Positions 30,984-39,611 of a DNA stretch of 41,608 nt are shown here, piece by piece (positions within the stretch are counted from its first letter, which is position 1; each line of letters begins with the position of its first letter). The position numbers and the translations under genes were made by a program. The stretch covers positions 1 through 41,608 of the forward strand of contig UQHL01000024.1 of NCBI GenBank assembly GCA_900540805.1, written 5' to 3'. The notes under the pieces are model-generated. The model did not search any database and was not told the origin of the DNA. It saw nothing but the letters and a program-made list of their open reading frames with translations. The DNA comes from an uncultured Eubacteriales bacterium. GTDB taxonomy: Bacteria > Bacillota > Clostridia > Christensenellales > Borkfalkiaceae.

Positions 30984-33089
30984 TTAAAATTCGGACAAAA
31001 GCGACAGCGTAAAAGTCGAACCGTTTTTTCCCGAATAAGCGATCGTGCCGCCCATGGCTTCGGTCTCTGATTTTACGATAAACAGTCCCAGGCCCGAATT
31101 GTCGTCGCTTTCGTTGCCCGTGAAGTAGGGCTCGAAAATCCTTGCGTTATCGGACAGGCCTTTTCCGTTGTCCGTCACTTTGAGGAAAACGCGCTCGCCC
31201 GATTTTTCCGCCCTGACGGAGATTTCCGTACATTCGGCGTGCTCGATCGCATTGAAAACGAGATTGAAAAGCACGGAAAAAAGTGCGGAGCGTTTCGCGC
31301 GGACGGTCAACCTTTTTGTGGAAAGGGAAAATTTGATGCCGTTGGCCTCGCAGTCCTCCTTTACGCGCGCCCCCAGCTCCTCCAACAGCTCGGGGAGGGG
31401 GACGGCGGAAAAAGGCTCGCCGGTGAAATTGCGCTTGGTAAAACGCAGGATTTCCGAAAGAGAATTTAGCAGCACTTTGTTTTTGGTTTCGATTTTGTCC
31501 GCCGTATTGCGGGCGGCGTCGTCATGCGCGGCGCGCTTGAGCTCTCCCGTCAGCGCGTCGATGCCCAGCACGGATTTTTTCATGTCGTGCGAAAGGAAGG
31601 AAAGAATTTTTTCGCGGTCGGCCAGCGCGCTTTGCAGGGTGGCGGTCTGCGCCGCAACCTCTGCCCGAAGGTTTTTCGTCAAGGCGATATTTCGTCGCTC
31701 GGTGCGAAAGATATCCGCAAAAATAAACCATAACACGGCGGGAGCGGAAAGGGCGCCGACCGCGGCGGCGGGATGAAGAGAGAAAAGAAGGGAAAGGGTG
31801 AGAAATACGGAGAGCAGGCCTCCCGTGCAGGCGATGACGAGACAGGCCGTTTCGATTTCTTTTTTCGTCTCTTTCCATTTGAGCGCGCCGAAGAACAGGC
31901 TTGCGGCGGCGATGGCGCTCGAGGTTATTTTTACATAAGGCATCGCCGCCGCTATGGACACGGTCAGCGGCAGGACTGCGCACAAAACGGCGTTTGCGGC
32001 CGCGACGCCCAGCGCGGCGTACCAGAAGCGGTGAACGCGCCTGTCCGACGGCTTTGCCGCCACGAGCGCCGAAAGCAGCAGAAATGCGGCCGCAAAGGGC
32101 ATAATCTCGGCGGCCGTGCCCGCTTTGCCGAGCAGGGGAATCAGCCCCGCCGAGAGAAGTAGAATTTCCCCGAGTAAGATTCCCAACGCGCCTAAAAAAG
32201 TCCCGTTCCGCTTCAGCAGAATGAGAAAAGCGAAAGAGACGGCGATAGACGCCGTTACCGCCAGCAGGGCGACGTGAAGGTTTGTCCTCGAGGAAACGGC
32301 GGCTTTAATGGCGGCGTTGGTGCCCGTCAAGGGCAGGTTTTTCGAGAAATCCGCTCCGTGTTCGGCTCGGTAATGTACCGTGACCACTCGTGCGGCTTCA
32401 AAACGGTCGGGATAGAGTGCGTCCCGCGTCATGGGAAAGGAAAGCGTGACGTACTGCGGCGCCCGATCGATCACGTTGGGATAAAATTCGTATTTGGAAT
32501 AGGGATCGAGATACTCCGTCGGATCGTAGTCTTCCATATCTCCCGCCGTGGAGACGCATTTATCCCGATACCAGACGGTGGCCGCGTCGAAACAGAAGGG
32601 AAGATAGAGATCGAGATACGCAAGGCTTTCCGAATCGCGGCGGAAATGAGACAGGGTTTCGGTCTGTTTTTCAAAATTCTCCGCCATCGGATCGAGGTTA
32701 AAGAAAAAGAATTGCAGCGTGCCGTATTTTGCGGGCGTCAGATTGTCCAGCCGCTCGATATTGCCTGCTACGAACGGAGAATTGTAATCTTCGGACGTGG
32801 GAAGGAATTTTTCGAGACTGTGATTGACGTATAAAAGGGAATTGAGCTCCTTCAGGTTTAGGATTTCCGTTCCGACAAAGGTTCCCGAAGCGGTAACCGC
32901 TTCGGCGTTATCGTCCGTTTCGGTATCGGGATAATAAGTCCTCTCGTAGGCCATCGACGTTTCCGCAGCGGCGACGGAGGCTGCGTTATCGAGGACGAAG
33001 GGCAGAAAAAACGCGGCAAAGATAAGCGCGAGCAAAGACAAAGCTCCGCCTATGCGAAAAAAAACGGACTTTAAGGAACGGTTTTTCAT
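30984..33089 (-). CDS. Sensor histidine kinase with 7-helix membrane sensor (7TMR-DISM-like)
   Basis: A 701-residue kinase. A first membrane helix or signal anchor (12-32) leads to an extracellular domain (about 33-268). Seven hydrophobic helices follow (about 270-450), then a coiled coil and the kinase core. The phospho-accepting His is His501 in FLSHDMKKSV. ATP boxes are NLVFNAIEHA, DNGKGL and GLGLFIVK. The layout of extracellular domain plus seven helices matches 7TMR-DISM sensors, which are thought to bind carbohydrates or similar ligands. It follows its response regulator by 2 bases. The ligand is unknown. Confidence 0.88.
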   Translation of the reverse strand: MKNRSLKSVFFRIGGALSLLALIFAAFFLPFVLDNAASVAAAETSMAYERTYYPDTETDDNAEAVTASGTFVGTEILNLKELNSLLYVNHSLEKFLPTSEDYNSPFVAGNIERLDNLTPAKYGTLQFFFFNLDPMAENFEKQTETLSHFRRDSESLAYLDLYLPFCFDAATVWYRDKCVSTAGDMEDYDPTEYLDPYSKYEFYPNVIDRAPQYVTLSFPMTRDALYPDRFEAARVVTVHYRAEHGADFSKNLPLTGTNAAIKAAVSSRTNLHVALLAVTASIAVSFAFLILLKRNGTFLGALGILLGEILLLSAGLIPLLGKAGTAAEIMPFAAAFLLLSALVAAKPSDRRVHRFWYAALGVAAANAVLCAVLPLTVSIAAAMPYVKITSSAIAAASLFFGALKWKETKKEIETACLVIACTGGLLSVFLTLSLLFSLHPAAAVGALSAPAVLWFIFADIFRTERRNIALTKNLRAEVAAQTATLQSALADREKILSFLSHDMKKSVLGIDALTGELKRAAHDDAARNTADKIETKNKVLLNSLSEILRFTKRNFTGEPFSAVPLPELLEELGARVKEDCEANGIKFSLSTKRLTVRAKRSALFSVLFNLVFNAIEHAECTEISVRAEKSGERVFLKVTDNGKGLSDNARIFEPYFTGNESDDNSGLGLFIVKSETEAMGGTIAYSGKNGSTFTLSLLSEF

Positions 33090-33091
33090 AA

Positions 33092-33751
33092 TTATGGCTC
33101 CTTCCTGAAGCGGTAGCCCTTTCCGTAAGCGGTCTGGATATAATTTTCGTCGGGGGCGGCGCGGGACAGCTTAAATCTCAGATTGGAAAGGTGCATTTTT
33201 ATCGCGGTCGATTGCAGAAAAAGTTCTCCGTAAACGGCCGTGTAAATTTCCTGCGCCGTATGAAAGTTGTCCGCTTCGTTGAAGAGATAGACGAGAATGT
33301 TAAATTCGGTCGAGGTGAGAGAGACGGGCTTGCCCGCATAGGAAACGTTGCGCTTATTGGTGTCGATGGACAGCTTTCCCGAAACGAGCAAACTTTCCGA
33401 TTTCGGCGCGAGACGGAGGGAAAGATGTTTTGCGAGGATACGCAGAGATACGGGCTTTATGAGGTAATCCTTGGCGCCCGCGTCGAGTCCCTCCGCGTGG
33501 TCGTCGTCCGCGTCCATCGTCGTGAGAATGACGGTCGGACAGGACAAAAGGTTTGCGGTGAGGAGAGACAGCCCGTTTCCGTCGGGCAGAATAAGGTCTA
33601 ACACCGCGGCGTCGGGAGCGTTATCCGCCAGATATTCCCGCGCGGCGGCGAGTGAAGCGGCCGCATAAACGTCGTAACACCCGTTGAAATAAGCAGTCAT
33701 CTCCCGCAAGAGCGTTTCGTCGTCTTCGACGAGAAGGAGTTTCAGTTTCAT
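33092..33751 (-). CDS. OmpR/PhoB-family response regulator
   Basis: A 219-residue regulator. The receiver domain (1-115) has the acidic pair Glu9-Asp10, phospho-accepting Asp52 (VLDLILPDG) and Lys in DYLIKP. The winged-helix DNA-binding domain (about 125-219) ends in YIQTAYGKGYRF. It is the first gene of the operon with the 7-helix kinase and has its own promoter. An AAGGA ribosome site lies upstream. Confidence 0.95.
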   Translation of the reverse strand: MKLKLLLVEDDETLLREMTAYFNGCYDVYAAASLAAAREYLADNAPDAAVLDLILPDGNGLSLLTANLLSCPTVILTTMDADDDHAEGLDAGAKDYLIKPVSLRILAKHLSLRLAPKSESLLVSGKLSIDTNKRNVSYAGKPVSLTSTEFNILVYLFNEADNFHTAQEIYTAVYGELFLQSTAIKMHLSNLRFKLSRAAPDENYIQTAYGKGYRFRKEP

Positions 33752-33793
33752 CGGACAAATCCTTTTTTCTGTAAATATAATATTATCCTATTC

Positions 33794-33823
33794 AGTATAA
33801 CATAGTTTTCCCGTAAAAGTCAA
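33794..33823 (-). promoter_or_regulatory. Promoter of the minus-strand two-component operon
   Basis: On the minus strand TTGACT (33823-33818), 18 bp, TATACT (33799-33794). It shares a 180-bp intergenic region with the opposing operon. Confidence 0.8.
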
Positions 33824-33870
33824 TTTTTTCGGGAAAATTCTCTCTTTACGACCCGTTTTCTTTCGGGGAC

Positions 33871-33898
33871 TTGACAAAAGTCGTTTAAAGAGTATAAT
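33871..33898 (+). promoter_or_regulatory. Promoter of the plus-strand two-component operon
   Basis: TTGACA (33871-33876), 16 bp, TATAAT (33893-33898), about 33 bases before the response regulator ATG. Confidence 0.85.
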
Positions 33899-33931
33899 TA
33901 AGTCGGAGAGAAGAAAAAAGGAGCGTCTATT

Positions 33932-34609
33932 ATGTCGAAAAACCAGTCCGCCGTGCTGATCGCGGAGGATAATGCGGAGATTGCAAAGCTGATCAAGCTC
34001 TATCTCGAGGGAGAAGGATACAAAACGGTGTGGGCAGAGGACGGGGCAGTGGGGCTTGCCGCTGCCCGGAACGAAGCTTTTTCGGCGGTGCTCGTCGATA
34101 TCATGATGCCGAAAATGAACGGTTATGAGCTGATCAGGGAGATCAGAGCTTTTTCCGACGTGCCCATTCTCATTCTGTCGGCTAAAAACGAGGACAACGA
34201 TAAAATCCTCGGGTTGAACATCGGCGCGGACGACTATATCACAAAGCCCTTCAATCCTCTGGAAATGACCGCCCGCGTCAACGCCGCCGTCCGCCGATAT
34301 GCCGCCGCGGGTAAGACGGAGGTTCTGAAGCTGAAGGATTTAGAGCTTGACACGTCCTCCTGCCGCCTGACAAAGGGCGGGGAAACGATCGCGCTTACGG
34401 CAAAGGAATACAAAATTCTGTTGCTGCTGATGCTCTCTCCGGGACGTATATTTTCCAAAAAACAGATCATGGTTGCCGTGGACGGGGAGGATTGGCTGGA
34501 CGATACGGCGATCGCAGTGCATATTTCCCATCTGCGGGCGAAGCTGGAGACAGACGGCGAGGCCTACATCAGGACGATAAAAGGGCTGGGGTATAAAATT
34601 GAAAACTGA
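33932..34609 (+). CDS. OmpR/VanR-family response regulator
   Basis: A 225-residue regulator with a receiver domain (phospho-accepting Asp56 in VLVDIMMPKMNG, acidic Glu12-Asp13, Lys in DDYITKPF) and a winged-helix domain ending IRTIKGLGYKIEN. The sequence style resembles VanR and other cell-envelope regulators. An AAGGAG site precedes the ATG. The kinase gene overlaps its end by 11 bases. Confidence 0.95.
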   Translation: MSKNQSAVLIAEDNAEIAKLIKLYLEGEGYKTVWAEDGAVGLAAARNEAFSAVLVDIMMPKMNGYELIREIRAFSDVPILILSAKNEDNDKILGLNIGADDYITKPFNPLEMTARVNAAVRRYAAAGKTEVLKLKDLELDTSSCRLTKGGETIALTAKEYKILLLLMLSPGRIFSKKQIMVAVDGEDWLDDTAIAVHISHLRAKLETDGEAYIRTIKGLGYKIEN

Positions 34610-36212
34610 AAAAACGGGCGGCAAAAAGCGAAGAATCAGTTATATGCAAATGTTCCTGCGGGATTTTGCCTTGTTTACGTTGCTGATTTTATTGGTCGTC
34701 GTCGTATTTATTATCGTGGCCGCGGTCATTTTAATCTTAACGGTGGGGTCGGCGAGCAAAATGGTAACTGTAGATGCCGCCGCGCCCCTTGCCGAGGGCA
34801 ATTACGAGGGGTTCAAGGCTTCCGAGTATTTAGGCGCCCGCGGTTTTGTCTGTGTGCTGGACGAAAGCGGCGCGACAATTTATTTGGGAAACGAGCTGGC
34901 CGAGAACTTTTCAGCCGACGTCCTGTCGTTGATTTCGGTGGAATCCGATTACAGCTTTGACGTGCGGAGCGTGACGAGAGACAAGGACGGAAGAGAGTAT
35001 TTCGAACTGAAGCTGGCCGACAGAGAGGGATATGCGCCACGGCTGATTGTAGATGTCGAGGGGCGGGTGCTCTTTTCCACATTCGAGGACGGAAAAAACG
35101 AGTACGGGGGAACGGCGCTTGCGTATATCAAGGGGGACGTTTACGGGGACTACACCCTTTCGAAAATGGATTTGACGGGGAGCGACGGACGGAACTGCAC
35201 CGTCGTATTTTTCAGGGATATTCAGGCGCTGAACCATTTGCGTGTCTGGAAGCTGCTTCCCGTCGTGTTGATTACGCTCTTTATCGCCGTCATCGTCATT
35301 CCTTTGATTTTGTTTGTCATCAAGGTGGATCGCAGCGTAAAGCGGCCCGTATTGATGCTGAACCGAGCCATCTGCAACTTTACGGAGGGAGACAGGAGCA
35401 CGCCCGTCGAATACGCGGGGCCGAAGGAATTTCAGACGGTATGCGACAGCTTCAATAAAATGGCCGCCGCACTGAACAAGAGCGAAGAGGAGCGGCTGAA
35501 AGCCGAGGGGGAAAAACGGCTGATGCTGTCGGATATTTCCCACGATCTGAAAACGCCGATCACGGTTATCGAAGGATACGCGAAAGCCCTGCTGGACGAC
35601 CGCGTTTCCGAGGCGGAAAAAAAGGAGTATCTGGAAGTGATCTGCAAACGCTCGGAATCGCTCGCGGAGCTGATTACGGCGTTCAGCGAATATAACAAGC
35701 TGGAGCGGGCGGATTTTTCGATCAGAGCGGAACGGACGGACGTCTGCGAATTTTTGAGAGGTTATGTGATCGATAAATATGAGGAGCTTGAGCTTGCGGG
35801 CTTTTCTGTGGACAGCAATATCCCCGAAGAGACGATAGAATGTGCGATCGATACCTTCCACATGTCGCGCGTTTTCGATAACCTCATTTCCAACGTCGTG
35901 AAATACAATGCCAAGGGGACGACGATCTTTGTCTCTTTGAAGAGGGCGGAAAGGGGCGTGACGATTTCGCTGGCGGACAACGGCGCGGGGATTTCGGACG
36001 GCCTTCGGAAAACCGTATTCAAGCCCTTTGTGGTGGGGGAAAGCTCGCGCACGGGAAAGGCGGGCGGCTCGGGGCTGGGGCTGGCCATCACGGAACGCAT
36101 CGTGCATCTGCACGGCGGCAATATCCGCCTGGGGGAAAAGCGGGAGGGAATTTCCACCGAATTTTTGATTGAATTGCCTTGTTGTGAGGATGGTAATATT
36201 AAGAAAATTTAA
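34599..36212 (+). CDS. Sensor histidine kinase with HAMP domain
   Basis: A 537-residue kinase: membrane helix at about 22-50, extracellular sensor domain (about 51-220), second helix (about 226-250), HAMP linker (about 250-300), and a kinase core with His315 in SDISHDLKTPIT. ATP boxes are NLISNVVKYN, DNGAGI and GSGLGLAIT. It pairs with the VanR-like regulator. TTG at 34599 is used so that the basic N-terminus before the first helix is kept; ATG at 34644 is the alternative. It lies directly before the dlt-like operon and might control it, which is inference from position. Confidence 0.9.
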   Translation: MKTEKTGGKKRRISYMQMFLRDFALFTLLILLVVVVFIIVAAVILILTVGSASKMVTVDAAAPLAEGNYEGFKASEYLGARGFVCVLDESGATIYLGNELAENFSADVLSLISVESDYSFDVRSVTRDKDGREYFELKLADREGYAPRLIVDVEGRVLFSTFEDGKNEYGGTALAYIKGDVYGDYTLSKMDLTGSDGRNCTVVFFRDIQALNHLRVWKLLPVVLITLFIAVIVIPLILFVIKVDRSVKRPVLMLNRAICNFTEGDRSTPVEYAGPKEFQTVCDSFNKMAAALNKSEEERLKAEGEKRLMLSDISHDLKTPITVIEGYAKALLDDRVSEAEKKEYLEVICKRSESLAELITAFSEYNKLERADFSIRAERTDVCEFLRGYVIDKYEELELAGFSVDSNIPEETIECAIDTFHMSRVFDNLISNVVKYNAKGTTIFVSLKRAERGVTISLADNGAGISDGLRKTVFKPFVVGESSRTGKAGGSGLGLAITERIVHLHGGNIRLGEKREGISTEFLIELPCCEDGNIKKI

Positions 36213-36235
36213 TATTAGATTTATTTGAGCTTAAA

Positions 36236-36273
36236 CTCCGTATGATAAAATACAGATATTGAAATATACGGAG
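36236..36273 (+). promoter_or_regulatory. Promoter of the dlt-like operon with flanking inverted repeat
   Basis: CTCCGTAT (36236-36243) and ATACGGAG (36266-36273) are perfect inverted copies, 22 bp apart. Between them is TAAAAT (36246-36251) with TGA before it, an extended -10; TTTGAG 16 bp upstream is a weak -35. The right arm contains the ribosome site. The arms could be an operator, or in a longer transcript could fold and hide the ribosome site. Confidence 0.6.
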
Positions 36274-36280
36274 AAAAAAT

Positions 36281-37792
36281 ATGACCACTCTTATCGACGT
36301 GATCGATCGCGCGGCGGAAACGTATAAAAACAAAATCGCCTTTACCGACATAAGGGAAAGCTTTTCCTTTGAAGAGGTAAGGATGCTGGGCCGCCGTATC
36401 GCTTCGGCCCTTCTCCAAGCGGGCGTCATGTTTCGCCCCGTGGCGATCTATATGGAACGAAGCGCAAAAATTCCCGCCGCGATGGCGGGAGTGCTTTTAA
36501 GCGCAAATTTTTATACGGTTCTCGATACGGAGTCCCCGCCCGAACGGCTGTCGAAGATCGCGGAGACGCTGGAAACGCCGTTGATCCTCTGCGACGGGGC
36601 GGCAGAGGAACGCTGCAAAGAGATCTTTCCGGAAAAAACCGTTTTGAGCTATGAAAAAGCGGTATTGCATACCAGCGACGCCGCACGGCTGGCCGAGGCC
36701 GCGAAAAAGCTTCTTCCGGGGGATCAGGCCTTTACGATTTTTACTTCGGGTTCGACGGGAACGCCGAAGGGAACCGTCCTCACCCATGCCAACGTGATCG
36801 CCTATTGCGGCTGGTTTGTCGAAAGATTTTCCATCGGGCCCGACACGAATTTCGGCTCGCAGACGCCGTTCTATTTCTCGATGTCGGTGTCGGATTTGTT
36901 TGGAGCCTGGCTTTCGGGCGCGGCGTATCATATCATTCCGAAAAGCTATTTCGCTTTTCCCGCCCGACTTGTGCATTATATCAACGAACGGAAAATCGAC
37001 ACTATTTATTGGGTGCCTACCGCGCTGGGGATTGTGGCCAGGTGCGATTTGCTCTCGTTTGAGCGATTTCGCTATATGAAAAACGTCTTTTTTGCGGGCG
37101 AGGTTATGCCCGTCAAGATTTTGAACTATTGGCGCGGGCAGCTTCCCGAAGCGAGGTTTGCCAATCTGTTCGGCCCTACGGAGACGACGGACATCTGCGC
37201 CTATTACGTAGTGAACAGGGATTTCGAGGAAAGCGAGTCGCTTCCGATCGGGGCCGCCTGCGAAGGCGCCAGATTGATTGTCGTGGATGAGGACGGAAAA
37301 GAAATCAAAGAAGCGGGAAGGCTCGGGGAATTGTACGTGGCGGGCGGATTTGTCGCCAAGGGCTACTATCGGGACCCCGTGCGCACGGCCGCCGCTTTCG
37401 TACAGAATCCTTTGATTTCCGCCTATCCGGATACGGTGTATCGGACGGGGGACCTGGTCGCTTATAACGATCGCGGCGAACTTCTGTATTTCGGGAGAAA
37501 AGATCACCAGATCAAACACCTCGGCTATCGGATCGAATTGGGCGAGATTGAAACGGTGATGAACGGCGTGGAAGGGGTAGGGCTGTGCGTCTGTCTTTAC
37601 GACGAACAAAAGGACGAAATAGTTTTGTTGTACGAAGGGACCGACGAACGGAAACGGCAGATCATGGACGAGGCGAAAAAACGTCTCACCGCCTACATGG
37701 TGCCCGCAAAATATATATGCGTCGAAGGGTTTCCCGTAAATGCCAACGGAAAGACGGATAAGGCGCTTTTGAAAAAACGCTATATCGGATAA
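36281..37792 (+). CDS. DltA-like adenylating enzyme with altered substrate pocket
   Basis: ANL-superfamily enzyme of 503 residues, the length of DltA (D-alanine:carrier ligase). It has the nucleotide loop FTSGSTGTPKG (154-164), GPTETT, YRTGDL, GYRIELGEIE and the C-terminal catalytic Lys in NANGKTDK. The pocket differs from DltA: the segment FDLSV, whose Asp binds the substrate amino group, is FSMSV (Ser200), and the CGEVLP Cys linked to D-Ala choice is Ala272 (AGEVMP). It should load an acyl group on the carrier protein of the next gene; the acid may not be D-Ala. Starts with a GGAG site in the inverted repeat. Confidence 0.85.
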   Translation: MTTLIDVIDRAAETYKNKIAFTDIRESFSFEEVRMLGRRIASALLQAGVMFRPVAIYMERSAKIPAAMAGVLLSANFYTVLDTESPPERLSKIAETLETPLILCDGAAEERCKEIFPEKTVLSYEKAVLHTSDAARLAEAAKKLLPGDQAFTIFTSGSTGTPKGTVLTHANVIAYCGWFVERFSIGPDTNFGSQTPFYFSMSVSDLFGAWLSGAAYHIIPKSYFAFPARLVHYINERKIDTIYWVPTALGIVARCDLLSFERFRYMKNVFFAGEVMPVKILNYWRGQLPEARFANLFGPTETTDICAYYVVNRDFEESESLPIGAACEGARLIVVDEDGKEIKEAGRLGELYVAGGFVAKGYYRDPVRTAAAFVQNPLISAYPDTVYRTGDLVAYNDRGELLYFGRKDHQIKHLGYRIELGEIETVMNGVEGVGLCVCLYDEQKDEIVLLYEGTDERKRQIMDEAKKRLTAYMVPAKYICVEGFPVNANGKTDKALLKKRYIG

Positions 37793-37813
37793 ATACGAAG
37801 GAGAATATGAAAA

Positions 37814-38035
37814 ATGGAAGAACTGTATGAGATTTTGAACGAGCTTGTCCCCGGAGCGGATTTCAGAAATAACAAGCGTCTCGTGGACGACAAGGTACTG
37901 ACCTCTCTCAACCTGCTCAAGCTCGTGGCGAAGCTCAACGAGGCCTACGATATCAAAATTACGGCTATGCATCTCATGCCCGAAAATTTCAATTCGGCCG
38001 AAGCGATCTATGCGCTGATCGAGAAGCTTTCGTAA
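37814..38035 (+). CDS. Acyl/aminoacyl carrier protein, DltC-like
   Basis: A 73-residue acidic helical protein with the carrier-protein fold. The phosphopantetheine site should be Ser31, but the usual DSL/DSM motif reads TSL (VDDKVLTSLNLLKLV). The third helix region NFNSAEAIYALIEKL is typical. It lies between the adenylating enzyme and the MBOAT protein, in the order A-C-B-D rather than the usual dltABCD. The ATG at 37814 has GGAG about 10 bases before it. Confidence 0.87.
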   Translation: MEELYEILNELVPGADFRNNKRLVDDKVLTSLNLLKLVAKLNEAYDIKITAMHLMPENFNSAEAIYALIEKLS

Positions 38036-38048
38036 CGCGAAAACGGCC

Positions 38049-39611
38049 ATGCAATTATATCTGTATATCCTTGCCGTATTCGTTACGGGAGTGCTTTTGG
38101 CGTATGCGCTGACGCCCAAAAGATTTCGATACCTCGTTCTGCTGGCGGCGAGCATAGCCGCTAATTTTGTATATAATCATTTTCTAGGCGTCTTTATCCT
38201 CGTTACCTCTGTCAGCGTCTATCTCTGCGGGCTGGGGATTTCCGCGCTGGAGAAAAAATATTCGCCCGCGATCAAAAGCCTGCCGCGGCAGGAGCGGAAA
38301 AAACCGAGAAAGAAGCTGCAGCGGAAGAAATATCTCGTGCTGGCGGCGGTTTTGATCGTCAATCTCGGTATCCTGTTCACGCTCAAATACTTAAACTTTT
38401 TCGCCGAGCTCGGAGTAAAACTGATCGGCCTTTTCGGAAAAGAGCTTTCCGCGCTTTCGTTTTCGCTTGTACTGCCGCTGGGGATTTCGTATTATACTTT
38501 GCAGTCGATCGGCTATGCCATAGACGTGGCGGGCGGGAAATACGAGGCGGAACGCAACCCCGCGAAAGTCGCGCTATTCGTCTGCTTCTTTCCCCAACTG
38601 ACGGAGGGCCCGATCGGGCGGTACAACGAAATGCGCGCCGAGCTGACGGAGGGCGCGCCGCTTTCCTCGGAAAACGTATTCCGCGGTTTTCTGCGCGGGT
38701 TTTGGGGGCTGTTCAAAATTCTTATCGTCGCCAACCGTTTCGGCACGATCGTCGGCGAAGTATTCGGAAACTATGCGGCGTACGGCGGGATATCCGTCGT
38801 TTTGGGCGCGCTTGCCTTTACCGTTCAGCTCTATGCCGAATTTTCGGGATATATCGACGTCGCCGCCGGCGTAAGCGAGGTGTTCGGCATTCATCTTAAA
38901 AAGAATTTCGATAAGCCCTTCCTTTCCAAAGACGTAGGGGAGTTCTGGCGCAGGTGGCATATCTCGCTGGGAAGCTGGTTCCGCGATTATGTGTTTTTTC
39001 CGATTACGGCGTCGGAGCGCGCGCTGAAATTACAGGCCAAAGATACGCGCGGGGCAAAGACAGCAAGCGTTCTGCTGGTGGGCGGCGGAATGTTCGCCGT
39101 ATGGTTTTTGACGGGTTTGTGGCACGGGGCCAGCGTAAAATATATCGTCTATGGGCTTTACTATTTTTTGCTGATGATCCTGCACGAGGCGTTGAAACCG
39201 CTCTTTTCGCGCCTGTATCGGGCGTTGAAAATCAAGGAGGACGGAATAGTTTTATCGATCTTCCGCGTCCTCAAAACATTTGCGCTGGTGACGGTCGGCA
39301 TGCTCTTGTTTCGAGCGGACAATCTTTTCGTTTTCGGGAAAATGTTCGCTTCCGTATTCAGCGGCGGCGGTGCGTTGAATTTGTTTGCCGTGATAGACGT
39401 CAAAGATTTTGTCGTGGCACTGGCGGGGCTTGCCGCCTTGATTGTCTCGGGAATTTTAAGCTCTTGCCGTATTTCGCTGGGGGATAAATTCGCTAAAGGC
39501 TCGCTGTTTGTTCGGGTAGGAGCAGTGGCGCTGGTGGTTTTTGCTGTCATTGTTTTCGGGGCGTACGGCCCCGGGTACTTGCCGCCCGATCCTATTTACG
39601 GAGGATTTTGA
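38049..39611 (+). CDS. MBOAT-family membrane acyltransferase, DltB-like
   Basis: A 520-residue polytopic protein with about eleven helices. The MBOAT core is plain: EFWRRWHISLGSWFRDYVFFP and the invariant His in LTGLWHGAS. Other landmarks are SYYTLQSIGYAIDVAGGKYEAERN and FPQLTEGPIGRY. DltB-type proteins take the acyl group from the carrier protein at the inner face and move it across the membrane to a wall polymer; AlgI relatives O-acetylate polysaccharides. The adjacent carrier protein favours the DltB mode. It ends in YGPGYLPPDPIYGGF and overlaps the next ATG by one base. Confidence 0.92.
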   Translation: MQLYLYILAVFVTGVLLAYALTPKRFRYLVLLAASIAANFVYNHFLGVFILVTSVSVYLCGLGISALEKKYSPAIKSLPRQERKKPRKKLQRKKYLVLAAVLIVNLGILFTLKYLNFFAELGVKLIGLFGKELSALSFSLVLPLGISYYTLQSIGYAIDVAGGKYEAERNPAKVALFVCFFPQLTEGPIGRYNEMRAELTEGAPLSSENVFRGFLRGFWGLFKILIVANRFGTIVGEVFGNYAAYGGISVVLGALAFTVQLYAEFSGYIDVAAGVSEVFGIHLKKNFDKPFLSKDVGEFWRRWHISLGSWFRDYVFFPITASERALKLQAKDTRGAKTASVLLVGGGMFAVWFLTGLWHGASVKYIVYGLYYFLLMILHEALKPLFSRLYRALKIKEDGIVLSIFRVLKTFALVTVGMLLFRADNLFVFGKMFASVFSGGGALNLFAVIDVKDFVVALAGLAALIVSGILSSCRISLGDKFAKGSLFVRVGAVALVVFAVIVFGAYGPGYLPPDPIYGGF

